Below, piece after piece: positions 8,506-17,176 of a stretch of 64,000 nt of DNA (position 1 is its first letter; each line of letters opens with the position of its first letter). A program made the translations under genes and the position numbers. The notes beneath the pieces were generated by a model. It saw only the letters and a program-made list of their open reading frames with translations. It was not told where the DNA came from and made no database searches. Origin of the DNA: Parashewanella spongiae (GTDB lineage Bacteria; Pseudomonadota; Gammaproteobacteria; Enterobacterales; Shewanellaceae); assembly GCF_004358345.1 (NCBI RefSeq), contig NZ_CP037952.1:806001-870000 (forward strand), written 5' to 3'.

Positions 8506-10516
8506 GAGCGCCACGAAGCGCTTTATTCTGTTGCGGGATTTGTCTCAACGTATACGCAGCCAAGCGATTACATGGCCATAAACCAGAGACAGCAACGTTA
8601 TTATTTATAATAAGTCCATCAGGTTGAAACGTACCTGACGGGATAATTACCAGTTCATCCCGAAATCTGACGGGCATGCATAATGGGTAACCGCTATGAC
8701 ATGAAGCCCTGTGACAAAGGCCTTGAATAAAGGTTGAGATGCAATGTAGGCCGCAGCATCAAGCGAATTCAGTTAAGCGTCGTAAATCAAAAAATGAAGA
8801 TGGGGAGTCTTTCCTAGTTGACGAACCCTGACACAAACAGAGAAGCAACTGGTAAATGCATCTGTTTGATCTTCCGGCGTAATATGAAGTGGCATGTATT
8901 GAAGGAAATAAAGTGAACGTGGGAGAGCCTGAGTGTTGGAAGGTAGTGACTTGCACTATCCGAATATAAGGTAAACCGAAATTTCAGATAGGGCGCTCAG
9001 GCAGTCGGATGAGCCCATAGTACCGTTAACCGTGAAGACAACATAACTTTACATCAGGGAAGGGGCTCAGTGTTACACCCGTTTTTTAACGTAACTTTTG
9101 AGGTGAAATTGCCATATGGCTAACACTCCAGTAAATATCAGAATATTACAGCGAAAACTTTACTTACGCTCAAAGCTTAACTCGGAGCTACGATTTTACA
9201 GCTTGTACGATAAACTCAGTCGCCTAGATATACTCGAAGAAGCCTATCGACGATGCAAAGCCAATAAAGGCGGAGCAGGAATTGATGGCATCACATTCAG
9301 TTATCTAGAGCAGCAAAAGAAAGTCGTTGCGCTGTTAAAAGAAATTCAAACTCAATTACAACAGAAAAACTATCGACCTAGCCCAGTCAAACGAGTAGAA
9401 ATACTCAAAGACAACGGCAAAACGCGGAAACTTGGGATCCCGATAATCAGTGACAGAATTGTGCAAATGGCGATGACAATAGTGATGCAACCCGTCTACG
9501 AACCTCATTTACATGAACACAGTTATGGCTACCGTCCATGTCGAAGCGCCCAGCAAGCGGTAAAAGTCATTGAAATGAGCCTAAAACAAGGCTATCAGCA
9601 CGTACTTGATGCTGACTTGAGCGCCTATTTCGATACCATACCGCACGCTAAGTTGATGGCAAAAGTAGAAAGGCGAATAAGCGACAGCAGCTTTCTGAGT
9701 TTGCTGAAAAGCTTTATCAAAGCGCCCATCAGCATAGAGACGGTCAACGGGAAATGGCGAATAGAAGCAAGCCGATGTGGCACTCCGCAAGGCGGAGTTA
9801 TCTCTCCACTACTGGCTAACATCTATCTCAACGATTTCTGTTTGAAAATACACGAAAAAACACCGTGTAAAATCGTTACCTATGCAGATGATTTTGTTGT
9901 ACTTCATAAGCAAACCTACACACAAGAGCAACTGGACTGGATAACACAGCAATTAAGTGATGAAGGTCTGAAGCTAAATCAAAGTAAAACCCACTGTGTG
10001 GATATGGGAAAGCTGATGAATGAGTTTGATTTCCTCGGTTTTAACTTTCAACGGATCACAGGCCTCATCAAAGGCACCAGTTACATCAAGATAGAGGCGT
10101 CTAAGAAGAGCCAAACAAAGCTGAAAAATAAAATCAGAGACATAGTGAAACACCGAACCTCAAATACACTTGGCGTACTGATAAATAAGGTTAATCAAGT
10201 TCTGAGGGGATGGAAACACTATTTTGGTGGGATAGGTTATCCCAGAGGTGTATTTTTCAGAATAAATGGATTTGTAGTAAACCGGTTCTATCGCTGGCAT
10301 CGTCGCTTAAGTCAACGTCGAAGCAAGTATCTATCACGAGGTGCTTACGAAAAATTACGCCAAGCTGGTCTTGAGTATTTACCCACGACAAGATGATAAG
10401 CAAAGTGAAGGGGCTGAGAGAAGTGTAACAACAGAGCCGTGTGAGGGAAAACCTCATGCACGGAATCGAAGAGGGGCTGCTGGATAAGCGATAGCGAAGC
10501 CAGTAGCCTACTCTAC
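8506..10516 (+). mobile_element. Group II intron copy 2, complete
   Basis: The intron is 2,011 bp and starts GAGCGCC right after the CTAGG end of a family D repeat. It ends CTCTAC at 10516, immediately before the darP stop codon on the other strand. Boundaries are supported by comparison with copy 3, where the same ends separate a repeat end from its target duplication. Bases 8506-9115 form the ribozyme domains I-III. The reverse transcriptase is in domain IV, and domain V is at 10434-10467 with the AGC triad and a GAAA loop. The 5' end GAGCG differs from the usual GTGYG. Copies 2 and 3 differ by only a few substitutions, one T in a homopolymer, and a 3-bp insertion in the ORF, so spread was recent. 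Confidence 0.9.
9116..10396 (+). CDS. ltrA: Group II intron reverse transcriptase/maturase
   Basis: The 426-residue protein has the standard intron-encoded layout: an N-terminal RT-0/RT region from about residue 35 (GGAGIDGITF), GIPIISDRIVQMA, a DLSAYFDTIPH motif, the RCGTPQGGVISPLLANIYL stretch and the catalytic YADD box at about residues 261-264. A maturase domain with RGWKHYFGG follows. There is no HNH endonuclease domain. It should bind its own intron RNA, aid splicing, and reverse-transcribe it at new sites. The start is the ATG at 9116 preceded by GAGGTGAAATTGCC. All catalytic motifs are intact. Confidence 0.96.
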   Translation: MANTPVNIRILQRKLYLRSKLNSELRFYSLYDKLSRLDILEEAYRRCKANKGGAGIDGITFSYLEQQKKVVALLKEIQTQLQQKNYRPSPVKRVEILKDNGKTRKLGIPIISDRIVQMAMTIVMQPVYEPHLHEHSYGYRPCRSAQQAVKVIEMSLKQGYQHVLDADLSAYFDTIPHAKLMAKVERRISDSSFLSLLKSFIKAPISIETVNGKWRIEASRCGTPQGGVISPLLANIYLNDFCLKIHEKTPCKIVTYADDFVVLHKQTYTQEQLDWITQQLSDEGLKLNQSKTHCVDMGKLMNEFDFLGFNFQRITGLIKGTSYIKIEASKKSQTKLKNKIRDIVKHRTSNTLGVLINKVNQVLRGWKHYFGGIGYPRGVFFRINGFVVNRFYRWHRRLSQRRSKYLSRGAYEKLRQAGLEYLPTTR

Positions 10517-11047
10517 TTAAAGCGCTTCACATTGTAAATACTTAAATAATTCTTTAGCTGCTTTTGACTCTTTTCCAGAAGCTATTTCTTTGTTTGATTT
10601 TCTCACCAGTTGACGCAGTTTTTGTCTATCAAGATTTGAATGCTGTTCAACTAAATGTTGAATGGCTTGATCACCTTCACTCAAGAGTTGTTGCTGCATC
10701 TTTTCAACTCGTTGCTCTTGAACGGACTGATTGTTGGTACGTGTGCGAAGACGAGTTAAAGAGCGCTTTAGTTCATCAATATCAATTTGGCGCATAATTT
10801 TGCCAAGTAATTGCAATTGACGGCGGTAAGCTTCTGTTTTTTGTTTGATGCTCATTAAGGCAATGAGGCAATCATAAAGGCGTTCTTCTAAATCCAGTTG
10901 AAGCAGCTCTTTCTTGCTGTATTTTAGCAAGGTTAAGCCAAACTCCTGTAACTCGTCGCTTTCACGTTTATCTTCAGTACGACTGATATAATCGTTGTGA
11001 TTATCATAAGGCTGTTTATTCAGTTCTGCTTCGTCAATAATTTTCAT
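10517..11047 (-). CDS. darP: Ribosome biogenesis factor DarP (YjgA family)
   Basis: The 176-residue product matches the DUF615/YjgA family in length and sequence, including SDELQEFGLTLLKYSKKELLQLDL, a central QRQLQLLGKIMR-like stretch and a basic, helical C-terminus. The family associates with large ribosomal subunit precursors. It lies divergent from pmbA, the arrangement known in enterobacteria and Shewanella. Its TAA stop (TTA at 10517-10519) touches the end of a group II intron, so the native terminator has been displaced to beyond the 2-kb intron. Confidence 0.93.
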   Translation of the reverse strand: MKIIDEAELNKQPYDNHNDYISRTEDKRESDELQEFGLTLLKYSKKELLQLDLEERLYDCLIALMSIKQKTEAYRRQLQLLGKIMRQIDIDELKRSLTRLRTRTNNQSVQEQRVEKMQQQLLSEGDQAIQHLVEQHSNLDRQKLRQLVRKSNKEIASGKESKAAKELFKYLQCEAL

Positions 11048-11094
11048 AAGTCATAATTGATTTTTACATATTGCTAATATGATACCACTTTCAA

Positions 11095-11709
11095 CTTAAA
11101 TAAATCGGTTGAACGCACAATTTAACTTTAATCTATTGAAGTTAAATACAAAGTTAAACAGCCCTAATTCACCCATCAGGTGAGTGCTTATACCAATTAC
11201 AGTAATTAAATTCCCAGCTCAGAGTTATGTATGTGTTCAAAGTACAAGTGAAATTGATGAAGACATAGTCATTACCGACATACAAAACTGTCGTTATTAC
11301 ATTGCTACGTTGAGGCAGTTTTGCGTAGTAATTTGGACACATACAAGCTCCCGAAGGGAAAGGCTAAAGGATTCCATTACTAGGTTACAAGTTTTTTGAA
11401 TTATCCCGACTAAAGCACTAAGTGCGTTGAACGCCAGTTTTGTATGGCGGCCGTTAGGGTATATAGTACTTCAAACTTGCGCCTTGTACTGAAATCCTTT
11501 AGCTCTTGCTGAGTGGGAAGTTAATTACTGTAATTGGTATTAACATTCATATACTTGACAAAATTACCGCTAGCTGCGTTATAAATTTTGCAAGTAGAAA
11601 CGAAGTAACGACAGTTTTGTATGTCGGTAACCACTACTTGCTGCTATTCATGCCTTGCTATCAGTAATTTTTTCTGCGTATATGAACGCTCCCAACCAAT
11701 TTATTTAGG
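11095..11709. repeat. Inverted-repeat element family D, interrupted by family A
   Basis: The ends are CTTAAATAAATCGGTTG and CAACCAATTTATTTAGG. The element is flanked by a 5-bp TTCAA duplication (11090-11094 and 11710-11714). A family A element sits inside at 11191-11539, so D was present before A. Together they fill most of the darP-pmbA divergent spacer. No gene is supported in 11048-11809. Confidence 0.82.
11191..11539. repeat. Inverted-repeat element family A, full copy
   Basis: This 349-bp non-coding element starts TACCAATTACAGTAATTAA and ends with the complement (TTAATTACTGTAATTGGTA). A TTA duplication flanks it (11188-11190 and 11540-11542). Close copies are at 43549-43895, 22919-23200 (left-truncated) and 61056-61889 (interrupted), with a short form at 17011-17172. 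Confidence 0.85.
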
Positions 11710-11809
11710 TTCAAGGGAATTATTTTTGGATGTTACTGTGAATTGCTGCTCCAAATATTGCAGGGGTTTGGTATGCTAAAGCAATAGACATGAACTAAAG
11801 AGTAAATTA

Positions 11810-13153
11810 GTGGCCTCTCATCAAATTGATAGTGAACTGAATAGTTTAAAAGGTGCAGTGGAAACTGCCTTGGATTTTGCCAAGAGTTTGGGTACAGATG
11901 CCGCCGAAATGGCCGTCAGTAAGCAGCAGGGGTTGTCGGTGTCAACTCGGCAAAAACAAGTGGAAACTGTTGAATTTAATAAAGATGGTGCACTGGGCAT
12001 TACCGTATATCGAGACGGTTGTAAAGGCAGTTCGTCAACATCAGACCTCAGTGTTGAAGCGATAAAACAAGCCGTTAAAGCCGCTGACGATATTGCTCGT
12101 TTTACCAGTGAAGACCCTTGTAACGGGCTTGCTGATGCTGAGTTGATGGCAAAGGTGAATACTGATTTGCAGTTATATTATCCAGCAGATGTTGATGCTG
12201 AGCAGTTAACTGAACTTGCCATTCGTGCAGAAACTAGCGTGTTAGATTTCGACAATAAAATTAAAGCTTCTGACGGTGCAAGCGCTAATGCCCATACAGG
12301 ATTAAAAGTATATGGTAATAGCCACGGATTTCTCGAAGGCTATTGCAGTTCTCGCTTTAGTTTGAGTTGTGTTGCGATTGGAGAAGACTCTCAGGGTGGG
12401 ATGCAACGTGATTACGAATATACAGTTGCACGTAAATATCATGAGTTAGAAGCGGCAGAGCTGATTGGCTCTAAAGCTGCGAAAAAAACCGTGGCTCGTT
12501 TGGATGCAAGAAAGATTGCAACGGGTAAAATGCCAGTCTTGTTAAGTCCTGAAATTGCGACAGGCTTGATTGGTCACTTCGTTGGGGCTATCAGCGGGAG
12601 CAGTTTATATCGTAAATCTACTTTTTTGCTTGATGCACTTAATACTCAAGTATTTCCTGAATGGTTTAATATTGAGGAGCAGCCCCATCTCATTGGTGGA
12701 TTAGCGAGCGCCAATTTTGATTCTGAAGGGGTGGCGACTCAAGATAGAATGATTGTTGATAACGGCTTGTTGATGTCGTATTTATTGACCAGTTACTCAG
12801 CCAGAAAGTTATCGATGCAAAATACAGGACATGCTGGTGGCATCTATAACTGGACTTTAGGTCATACTGGGCAAACTTTTGACGAGTTAGTCAAACAAAT
12901 GGGTACAGGTCTTATTGTTACTGAAGTGATGGGGCAAGGTGTGAATACGGTTACAGGTGATTATTCTCGTGGAGCCGCTGGTTTTTATGTGGAAAATGGT
13001 CAAATTATCCACCCTGTTGAAGAAATCACCATGGCTGGAAACTTAAAGCAAATGTACTCAGGTATTCAAGCGGTTGCTAAAGATCGCGATTTACGTTCAT
13101 CAATCAGAACTGGCGGAATTTTACTGGACTCCATGCAAATTGCAGGGAGTTAA
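11810..13153 (+). CDS. pmbA: TldD/PmbA-family metalloprotease PmbA
   Basis: The 447-residue protein is a full-length PmbA (TldE) homologue. It has the N-terminal KQVETVEFNKDGALGITVYRDG region, the central NAHTGLKVYGNSHGF and YEYTVARKYHEL segments, and a C-terminal part with VTGDYSRGAAGFYVENG and ITMAGNLKQM. The family acts in the cytosol with TldD on peptide substrates such as microcin B17 and CcdA. PmbA lacks the HExxH motif found in TldD. The start is a GTG at 11810 with AAAGAG upstream. It is divergent from darP and followed by a strong terminator. Confidence 0.95.
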   Translation: MASHQIDSELNSLKGAVETALDFAKSLGTDAAEMAVSKQQGLSVSTRQKQVETVEFNKDGALGITVYRDGCKGSSSTSDLSVEAIKQAVKAADDIARFTSEDPCNGLADAELMAKVNTDLQLYYPADVDAEQLTELAIRAETSVLDFDNKIKASDGASANAHTGLKVYGNSHGFLEGYCSSRFSLSCVAIGEDSQGGMQRDYEYTVARKYHELEAAELIGSKAAKKTVARLDARKIATGKMPVLLSPEIATGLIGHFVGAISGSSLYRKSTFLLDALNTQVFPEWFNIEEQPHLIGGLASANFDSEGVATQDRMIVDNGLLMSYLLTSYSARKLSMQNTGHAGGIYNWTLGHTGQTFDELVKQMGTGLIVTEVMGQGVNTVTGDYSRGAAGFYVENGQIIHPVEEITMAGNLKQMYSGIQAVAKDRDLRSSIRTGGILLDSMQIAGS

Positions 13154-13178
13154 TGTAAAAACTTAGTTTAAAATCAGG

Positions 13179-13207
13179 AGCCATTTAATTGTGATTAAAT
13201 GGCTTTT
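13179..13207 (+). terminator. Intrinsic terminator after pmbA
   Basis: A perfect 11-bp stem (AGCCATTTAAT / ATTAAATGGCT) with a 4-base loop is followed by TTTT, 25 bp after the pmbA stop. Confidence 0.85.
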
Positions 13208-13336
13208 CTAGTAGGAGTTCTCTTAGAACCTTTGTGCGTAAAGGTAAACCAAACTTAAATTATCGTTCATTTTCATTGATAGCGAACATGTCCTAGCCTA
13301 ACTTAATAGTTTATTAAGTCATCATGAAGGCTGATT

Positions 13337-14494
13337 ATGAGTATTTCTCCACTTAATAAGGCCAGCTCAAGCGATTTTGTCGGCTATCAGCATCACAAGG
13401 TTTTGCAAGCTGAAATTCTGCTTGAAAAAGAAGAGTACCATCCGCTTGATTTCGCCGACTCAGGCCTGACAATTCAAGCATTCAAAAAATCAGCGGAATA
13501 TAAAAAATTTGTTGAAAGATACAAGCACTTAATTAGTTATATTCAATCAAAGATTCAACACCAGCTACCCAATTGTAACCGTGCCGAAAAAAGTGTTTTC
13601 TGTGGCATGTTGGATAATTTTTTAGCTAAAGCATTCGATGATAGTAAATCAGGATTCAAAGTATTTTCAGAAGGTGATCTTGAACAACACATTTATACGA
13701 GTGTGCATAAAAACCTACATGAATTTACGGCTCAGCTTGATGAAGCTGGAGATAGCCTTTCGCCAGAAGATATTATGAGGGCTGTAATTTTATTACTTCC
13801 TGAAAAAGAATACGGTAGTGCATGGATTAATTATTGCACCCAATTGGCACTCCATACATTGATTGTTTCGCAAAATAACGCTCGGGACTTGCCAAACTTA
13901 CCCGTTAAGGCAGAGCCTAAGACCCCTATTTTTATTGCCACCATGCATGACAAATTTGATGTCGTTCGAGAATTACTCAGAAGTCGAAACACGACCCTTA
14001 GAAATGATGAAACTGATGAATCTGGAAAAAATTTACTATTGATGCTCGCTTCTAAAGGACACTCTGGGTTGACTGAGCAGCTAATGGCAAGAAAATCGCC
14101 AGTTTTTAGACCAACAGATACAGATAATAAAGGCAATAATGCGTTACATGACGCTATTTCAAGTGGCTCTATCAGTACAGTAAGAGCTGTAATGCCTTAC
14201 ATGGGAGACAATTTACTTAAGGCGAATGATGCAGGGGAAACGCCGCTGCATTTTTCTGTTCGTTCGAACAATAATAAAATGTTAGCAATATTACTTTCAG
14301 TAGCTGATCCCCTTGATGTTAATCAGCAAGATGATGCGGGTAACACGGCGGCGCATCTAGCTATCCAATTAGGTAACCCTGCTGCCGTCAGAATGTTGGT
14401 TGTGTCTGGTGCGAGTACAAAGCCAGTTAACCATGCAGGCCACTCGATGATGTCATTGATATTGAATCTAAGAGGATCGACACCTCAAGGTTAA
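13337..14494 (+). CDS. Ankyrin-repeat protein
   Basis: The product has 385 residues. The N-terminal ~190 residues are not recognised. From about residue 193 there are five ankyrin repeats with clear consensus elements: TPIFIATMHDKFDVVRELL, GKNLLLMLASKGH, GNNALHDAISSGSISTVRAVM, GETPLHFSVRSNNNKMLAILL and GNTAAHLAIQLGNPAAVRMLVVSGAS. There is no signal peptide or membrane segment. Ankyrin proteins bind other proteins. In host-associated bacteria they are often secreted effectors, and the Ser-rich N-terminus (MSISPLNKASSSD) would fit type III export, but no secretion genes are in the window. It converges on the next gene with stops 1 bp apart. Confidence 0.85.
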   Translation: MSISPLNKASSSDFVGYQHHKVLQAEILLEKEEYHPLDFADSGLTIQAFKKSAEYKKFVERYKHLISYIQSKIQHQLPNCNRAEKSVFCGMLDNFLAKAFDDSKSGFKVFSEGDLEQHIYTSVHKNLHEFTAQLDEAGDSLSPEDIMRAVILLLPEKEYGSAWINYCTQLALHTLIVSQNNARDLPNLPVKAEPKTPIFIATMHDKFDVVRELLRSRNTTLRNDETDESGKNLLLMLASKGHSGLTEQLMARKSPVFRPTDTDNKGNNALHDAISSGSISTVRAVMPYMGDNLLKANDAGETPLHFSVRSNNNKMLAILLSVADPLDVNQQDDAGNTAAHLAIQLGNPAAVRMLVVSGASTKPVNHAGHSMMSLILNLRGSTPQG

Positions 14495-14495
14495 A

Positions 14496-15494
14496 CTAAG
14501 GCTTAACATCGCCAATTTTTTCAGAAATGTCTGTTATAGATGAGTTTAGCATTTTTTCGAAAAATGCTTCTTTAATATCATCACAACCGCGGTTGTGATG
14601 AAAAGCGGCTTTCCATTGTGGGTGTTCGTCCATAATTGTTTTAAACGTTTCTTTATTGGCCCAGTCTTTAAACCCATAGTCTAAAGTCTGAGCGAACTCG
14701 AATGCTTTATCATAATCAAAGTCAGGAACAGGTTCATCACTAATTGGCTTATGCTTATGCAGGTATACTGCAATGCTTTGTTTGATGTGCTCGCATTTAG
14801 TTGTATCAACAGTGCTGAGTAAAGGTTTCCAGCTTGGGTTTTCGTCGACCGCAGACTTAAATTCTTCTAAAGAATATTCTTTTAACTCCACAGCTAGGTG
14901 TTCACACAAAAAACGGTGCGCAGCTTGGTAGTTAAATTCTGGCTGTGGGGAAACTAATTGTTTTTTTGGTTGGGCTGAAGCAACGCTAGAATATGACATT
15001 ACTGCTTCTTTAAGCCCTATAGAGTGTTTTTGGGAACTTTCTAAAGAATTACTGGAAAGAGGTATATAGCTTGGATAAAGAGCTTGTGTTGTACTTGGTT
15101 CTGTTTCTGACTTCTCTAGTACACCTTGAGAGCCGTTGTAATTGCTGTTACTTGCTGTTCGGTGAGTCTTGGTTGTTTGTGGTTTAGGAGCTTTATAACT
15201 ATTTAACTGTGAGAAGAATTTACCGAATATTAGAGTTGTTTCGGTTTTAGTGTCACGTTTACGGGCCGTATCTAGATAGTTTCGTCCGTGTTTTTTCATT
15301 GAAATCGTGTATTGTTGATACTTGCTTTCATCAGTAAAAGTTACTCTTAATGTGCATTTAGCTTTTGATTGCTCATCAAGGGGTAATGTTTTTATTGCAG
15401 CTAGTTCGGCTTTATTTTTAAACTCTAGGGTTTGCATCGCTCTGTCATAAGTTGCGTTTACTGTTACATTGGTATTACTAGCCGATGTAGCCAT
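14496..15494 (-). CDS. Hypothetical protein with duplicated C-terminal domain
   Basis: The 332-residue protein is not recognised. An N-terminal domain of about 100 residues (ATYDRAMQTLEFKNKAELAAI...) is followed by a low-complexity Ser/Thr/Asn linker (about 105-180). Two related copies of a ~60-residue helical domain follow: FNYQAAHRFLCEHL...EFKSAVDENPSWKPLL...CEHIKQSI and FDYDKAFEFAQTL...TFKTIMDEHPQWKAAF...CDDIKEAF. The duplication is visible by eye. No membrane segment or signal peptide is seen. It faces the ankyrin gene and could be part of an effector-like locus, which is inference. Confidence 0.65.
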   Translation of the reverse strand: MATSASNTNVTVNATYDRAMQTLEFKNKAELAAIKTLPLDEQSKAKCTLRVTFTDESKYQQYTISMKKHGRNYLDTARKRDTKTETTLIFGKFFSQLNSYKAPKPQTTKTHRTASNSNYNGSQGVLEKSETEPSTTQALYPSYIPLSSNSLESSQKHSIGLKEAVMSYSSVASAQPKKQLVSPQPEFNYQAAHRFLCEHLAVELKEYSLEEFKSAVDENPSWKPLLSTVDTTKCEHIKQSIAVYLHKHKPISDEPVPDFDYDKAFEFAQTLDYGFKDWANKETFKTIMDEHPQWKAAFHHNRGCDDIKEAFFEKMLNSSITDISEKIGDVKP

Positions 15495-15679
15495 AGAGCC
15501 TCTCTTTCGTGATGCATAATGAGTGAAACTAGAGTTTTCACTAAATGTTTGAAGTTGTTACGACATGTTTTTACAAGAAAAACTTAGATAAGTCATATTA
15601 ATTATTGTTTAGAATCAGTGATATTAAACCGTTGAGCTATGGTTGGTATAATCCTGATGGAAGCTGTTATGGAAGGTAT

Positions 15680-15724
15680 TGTAAAAAAGAAAAGAAACAA
15701 CAAATGCTTAATTTGTTGTTTCTT
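15680..15724 (-). terminator. Terminator of the prp operon
   Basis: A perfect 14-bp stem (15692-15705 with 15711-15724, 5-base loop) is followed on the minus strand by TTTTCTTTTTTAC. It lies 70 bp after the prpF stop. It would end transcription arriving from the propionate operon. The rest of 15495-15794 holds only a scrap of family A (CTCACTCAGCAAGAGCTA near 15749). Confidence 0.75.
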
Positions 15725-15794
15725 AATATTACCTATTTCAGTAATTAACCTCTCACTCAGCAAGAGCTAACTTTCTATAATTAATAGTATAAGT

Positions 15795-16964
15795 TTAATT
15801 AGGCACTCTCACCCAGCCTTCCATCAATATTCGTGCTGTGCGGCTCATAATGGCTTTATCTACGCTCCATTGTGAATCTATTTTTGTTGCTGCGGCTCCG
15901 ACTTTTAATGTGCCAGAAGGGTGGCCAAAACGAACACTTTGTTTTTCACCGCCACCAGCGGCTAAATTAACTAAAGTACCGGGAATGGCGGCTGCGGTGC
16001 CAATCGCCACAGCAGCTGTACCCATCATGGCATGGTGTAATTTACCCATTGACATAGCGCGGACTAATAAATCAACGTCAGTTTCAATTATGGTTTTACC
16101 GCTAGAAGCTTGGTAAGTCTTAGGTTGAGAAACAAAAGCAATTTTAGGGGTATGCTGTCGCTGCTTGGCTTCTGAAATATCTCTGATTAATCCCATTTTT
16201 ACCGCCCCATAAGCGCGGATGGTTTCGAATCGAGCTAAGACTTGTTCATCATTATTGATATCATCCTGTAACTCGGTGCCGTGATAGCCGATGTCTTCAG
16301 CATTAACAAAAATGGTGGGGATACCTGAGTTGATCATGGTAGCTTTAAAGGTGCCAACATCAGGAACAATGAGATCATCGACTAAGTTTCCCGTTGGGAA
16401 TAAGCTTGCAGACTTATCCGCTGGATCGATAAATTCAAGTTCAATTTCTGCGGCGGGAAAGGTCACACCGTCTAGTTCGAAATTACCTGTTTCTTGCACT
16501 TCGCCTTTAGTCATGGGGATTTTAGCTATGATGGTTTTACCGATATTTTGTTGCCAGATTTTAACCGTGGCGATGCCATTTTGTGGTAATTTTTTGGCAT
16601 CAATAAAACCACTGTGAATGGCAAAAGCCCCAACTGCTGATGATAAGTTACCGCAATTTCCGCTCCAATCGACAAACGCTTTATCGATAGCGACTTGACC
16701 AAAAAGGTAATTGACGTCATGCTCACCATCATCCGCTTTGGCTACTATTACTGTCTTACTGGTACTGGAAGTCGCACCGCCCATGCCATCCGTTTGTTTT
16801 GCGTATGGATCTGGGCTACCAATTACGCGCATAAGCAGATTATCTCTGACTCCTCCAGCGGTTTGTGCTTCGGTTGGCAGATCTTGCAAACGAAAAAACA
16901 CCCCTTTACTGGTTCCGCCGCGCATATAAGTAGCGGCTACTTTAATTTGTGGTGCAAAACTCAT
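15795..16964 (-). CDS. prpF: 2-methylaconitate cis-trans isomerase PrpF
   Basis: The 389-residue protein carries the PrpF signature near the N-terminus (ATYMRGGTSKGVFFR), the CGNLSSAVGAFA segment with the family Cys, and a GxLHHAMMGTAAVAIGTAAAIPGT stretch. PrpF has a diaminopimelate-epimerase-like fold and isomerises the 2-methylaconitate made by AcnD so that the 2-methylcitrate cycle can continue. The ATG at 16964 (MSFAPQIK) is chosen because it follows AAGGATGCTCAC and matches the family length. It is last in the prp operon. A 162-bp family A repeat separates it from acnD. Confidence 0.95.
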   Translation of the reverse strand: MSFAPQIKVAATYMRGGTSKGVFFRLQDLPTEAQTAGGVRDNLLMRVIGSPDPYAKQTDGMGGATSSTSKTVIVAKADDGEHDVNYLFGQVAIDKAFVDWSGNCGNLSSAVGAFAIHSGFIDAKKLPQNGIATVKIWQQNIGKTIIAKIPMTKGEVQETGNFELDGVTFPAAEIELEFIDPADKSASLFPTGNLVDDLIVPDVGTFKATMINSGIPTIFVNAEDIGYHGTELQDDINNDEQVLARFETIRAYGAVKMGLIRDISEAKQRQHTPKIAFVSQPKTYQASSGKTIIETDVDLLVRAMSMGKLHHAMMGTAAVAIGTAAAIPGTLVNLAAGGGEKQSVRFGHPSGTLKVGAAATKIDSQWSVDKAIMSRTARILMEGWVRVPN

Positions 16965-17010
16965 GTGAGCATCCTTTAAAAAGCCGAGGCAAAGCCCCGA
17001 GTGTCTATTA

Positions 17011-17172
17011 TACCAATTACTGTAATTGGTATTACTTCTCAAAATTGTCTTGACGTAGCAATGTAATAACGACAGTTTTGTCTTTCGGTAACAACTATGT
17101 CTTCATCAATTTCACTTGCACTTTGAGCACATACATGGCTGTGAGTTGAGTATTTAATAACTGTAATTGGTA
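17011..17172. repeat. Short family A element inside the prp operon
   Basis: This 162-bp internally deleted form of family A starts TACCAATTACTGTAATTGG and ends ACTGTAATTGGTA. TTA flanks both ends (17008-17010 and 17173-17175). Its right end is 1 bp from the acnD stop codon. A transcript from acnD to prpF must pass through it, and it can fold into a long hairpin. Confidence 0.8.
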
Positions 17173-17176
17173 TTAC

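Noticed and set aside
8759-8956. 65-codon minus-strand frame, repeated at 27440-27637
   Set aside because: It lies inside the ribozyme domains of the group II intron and is repeated only because the intron is. It has no family features.
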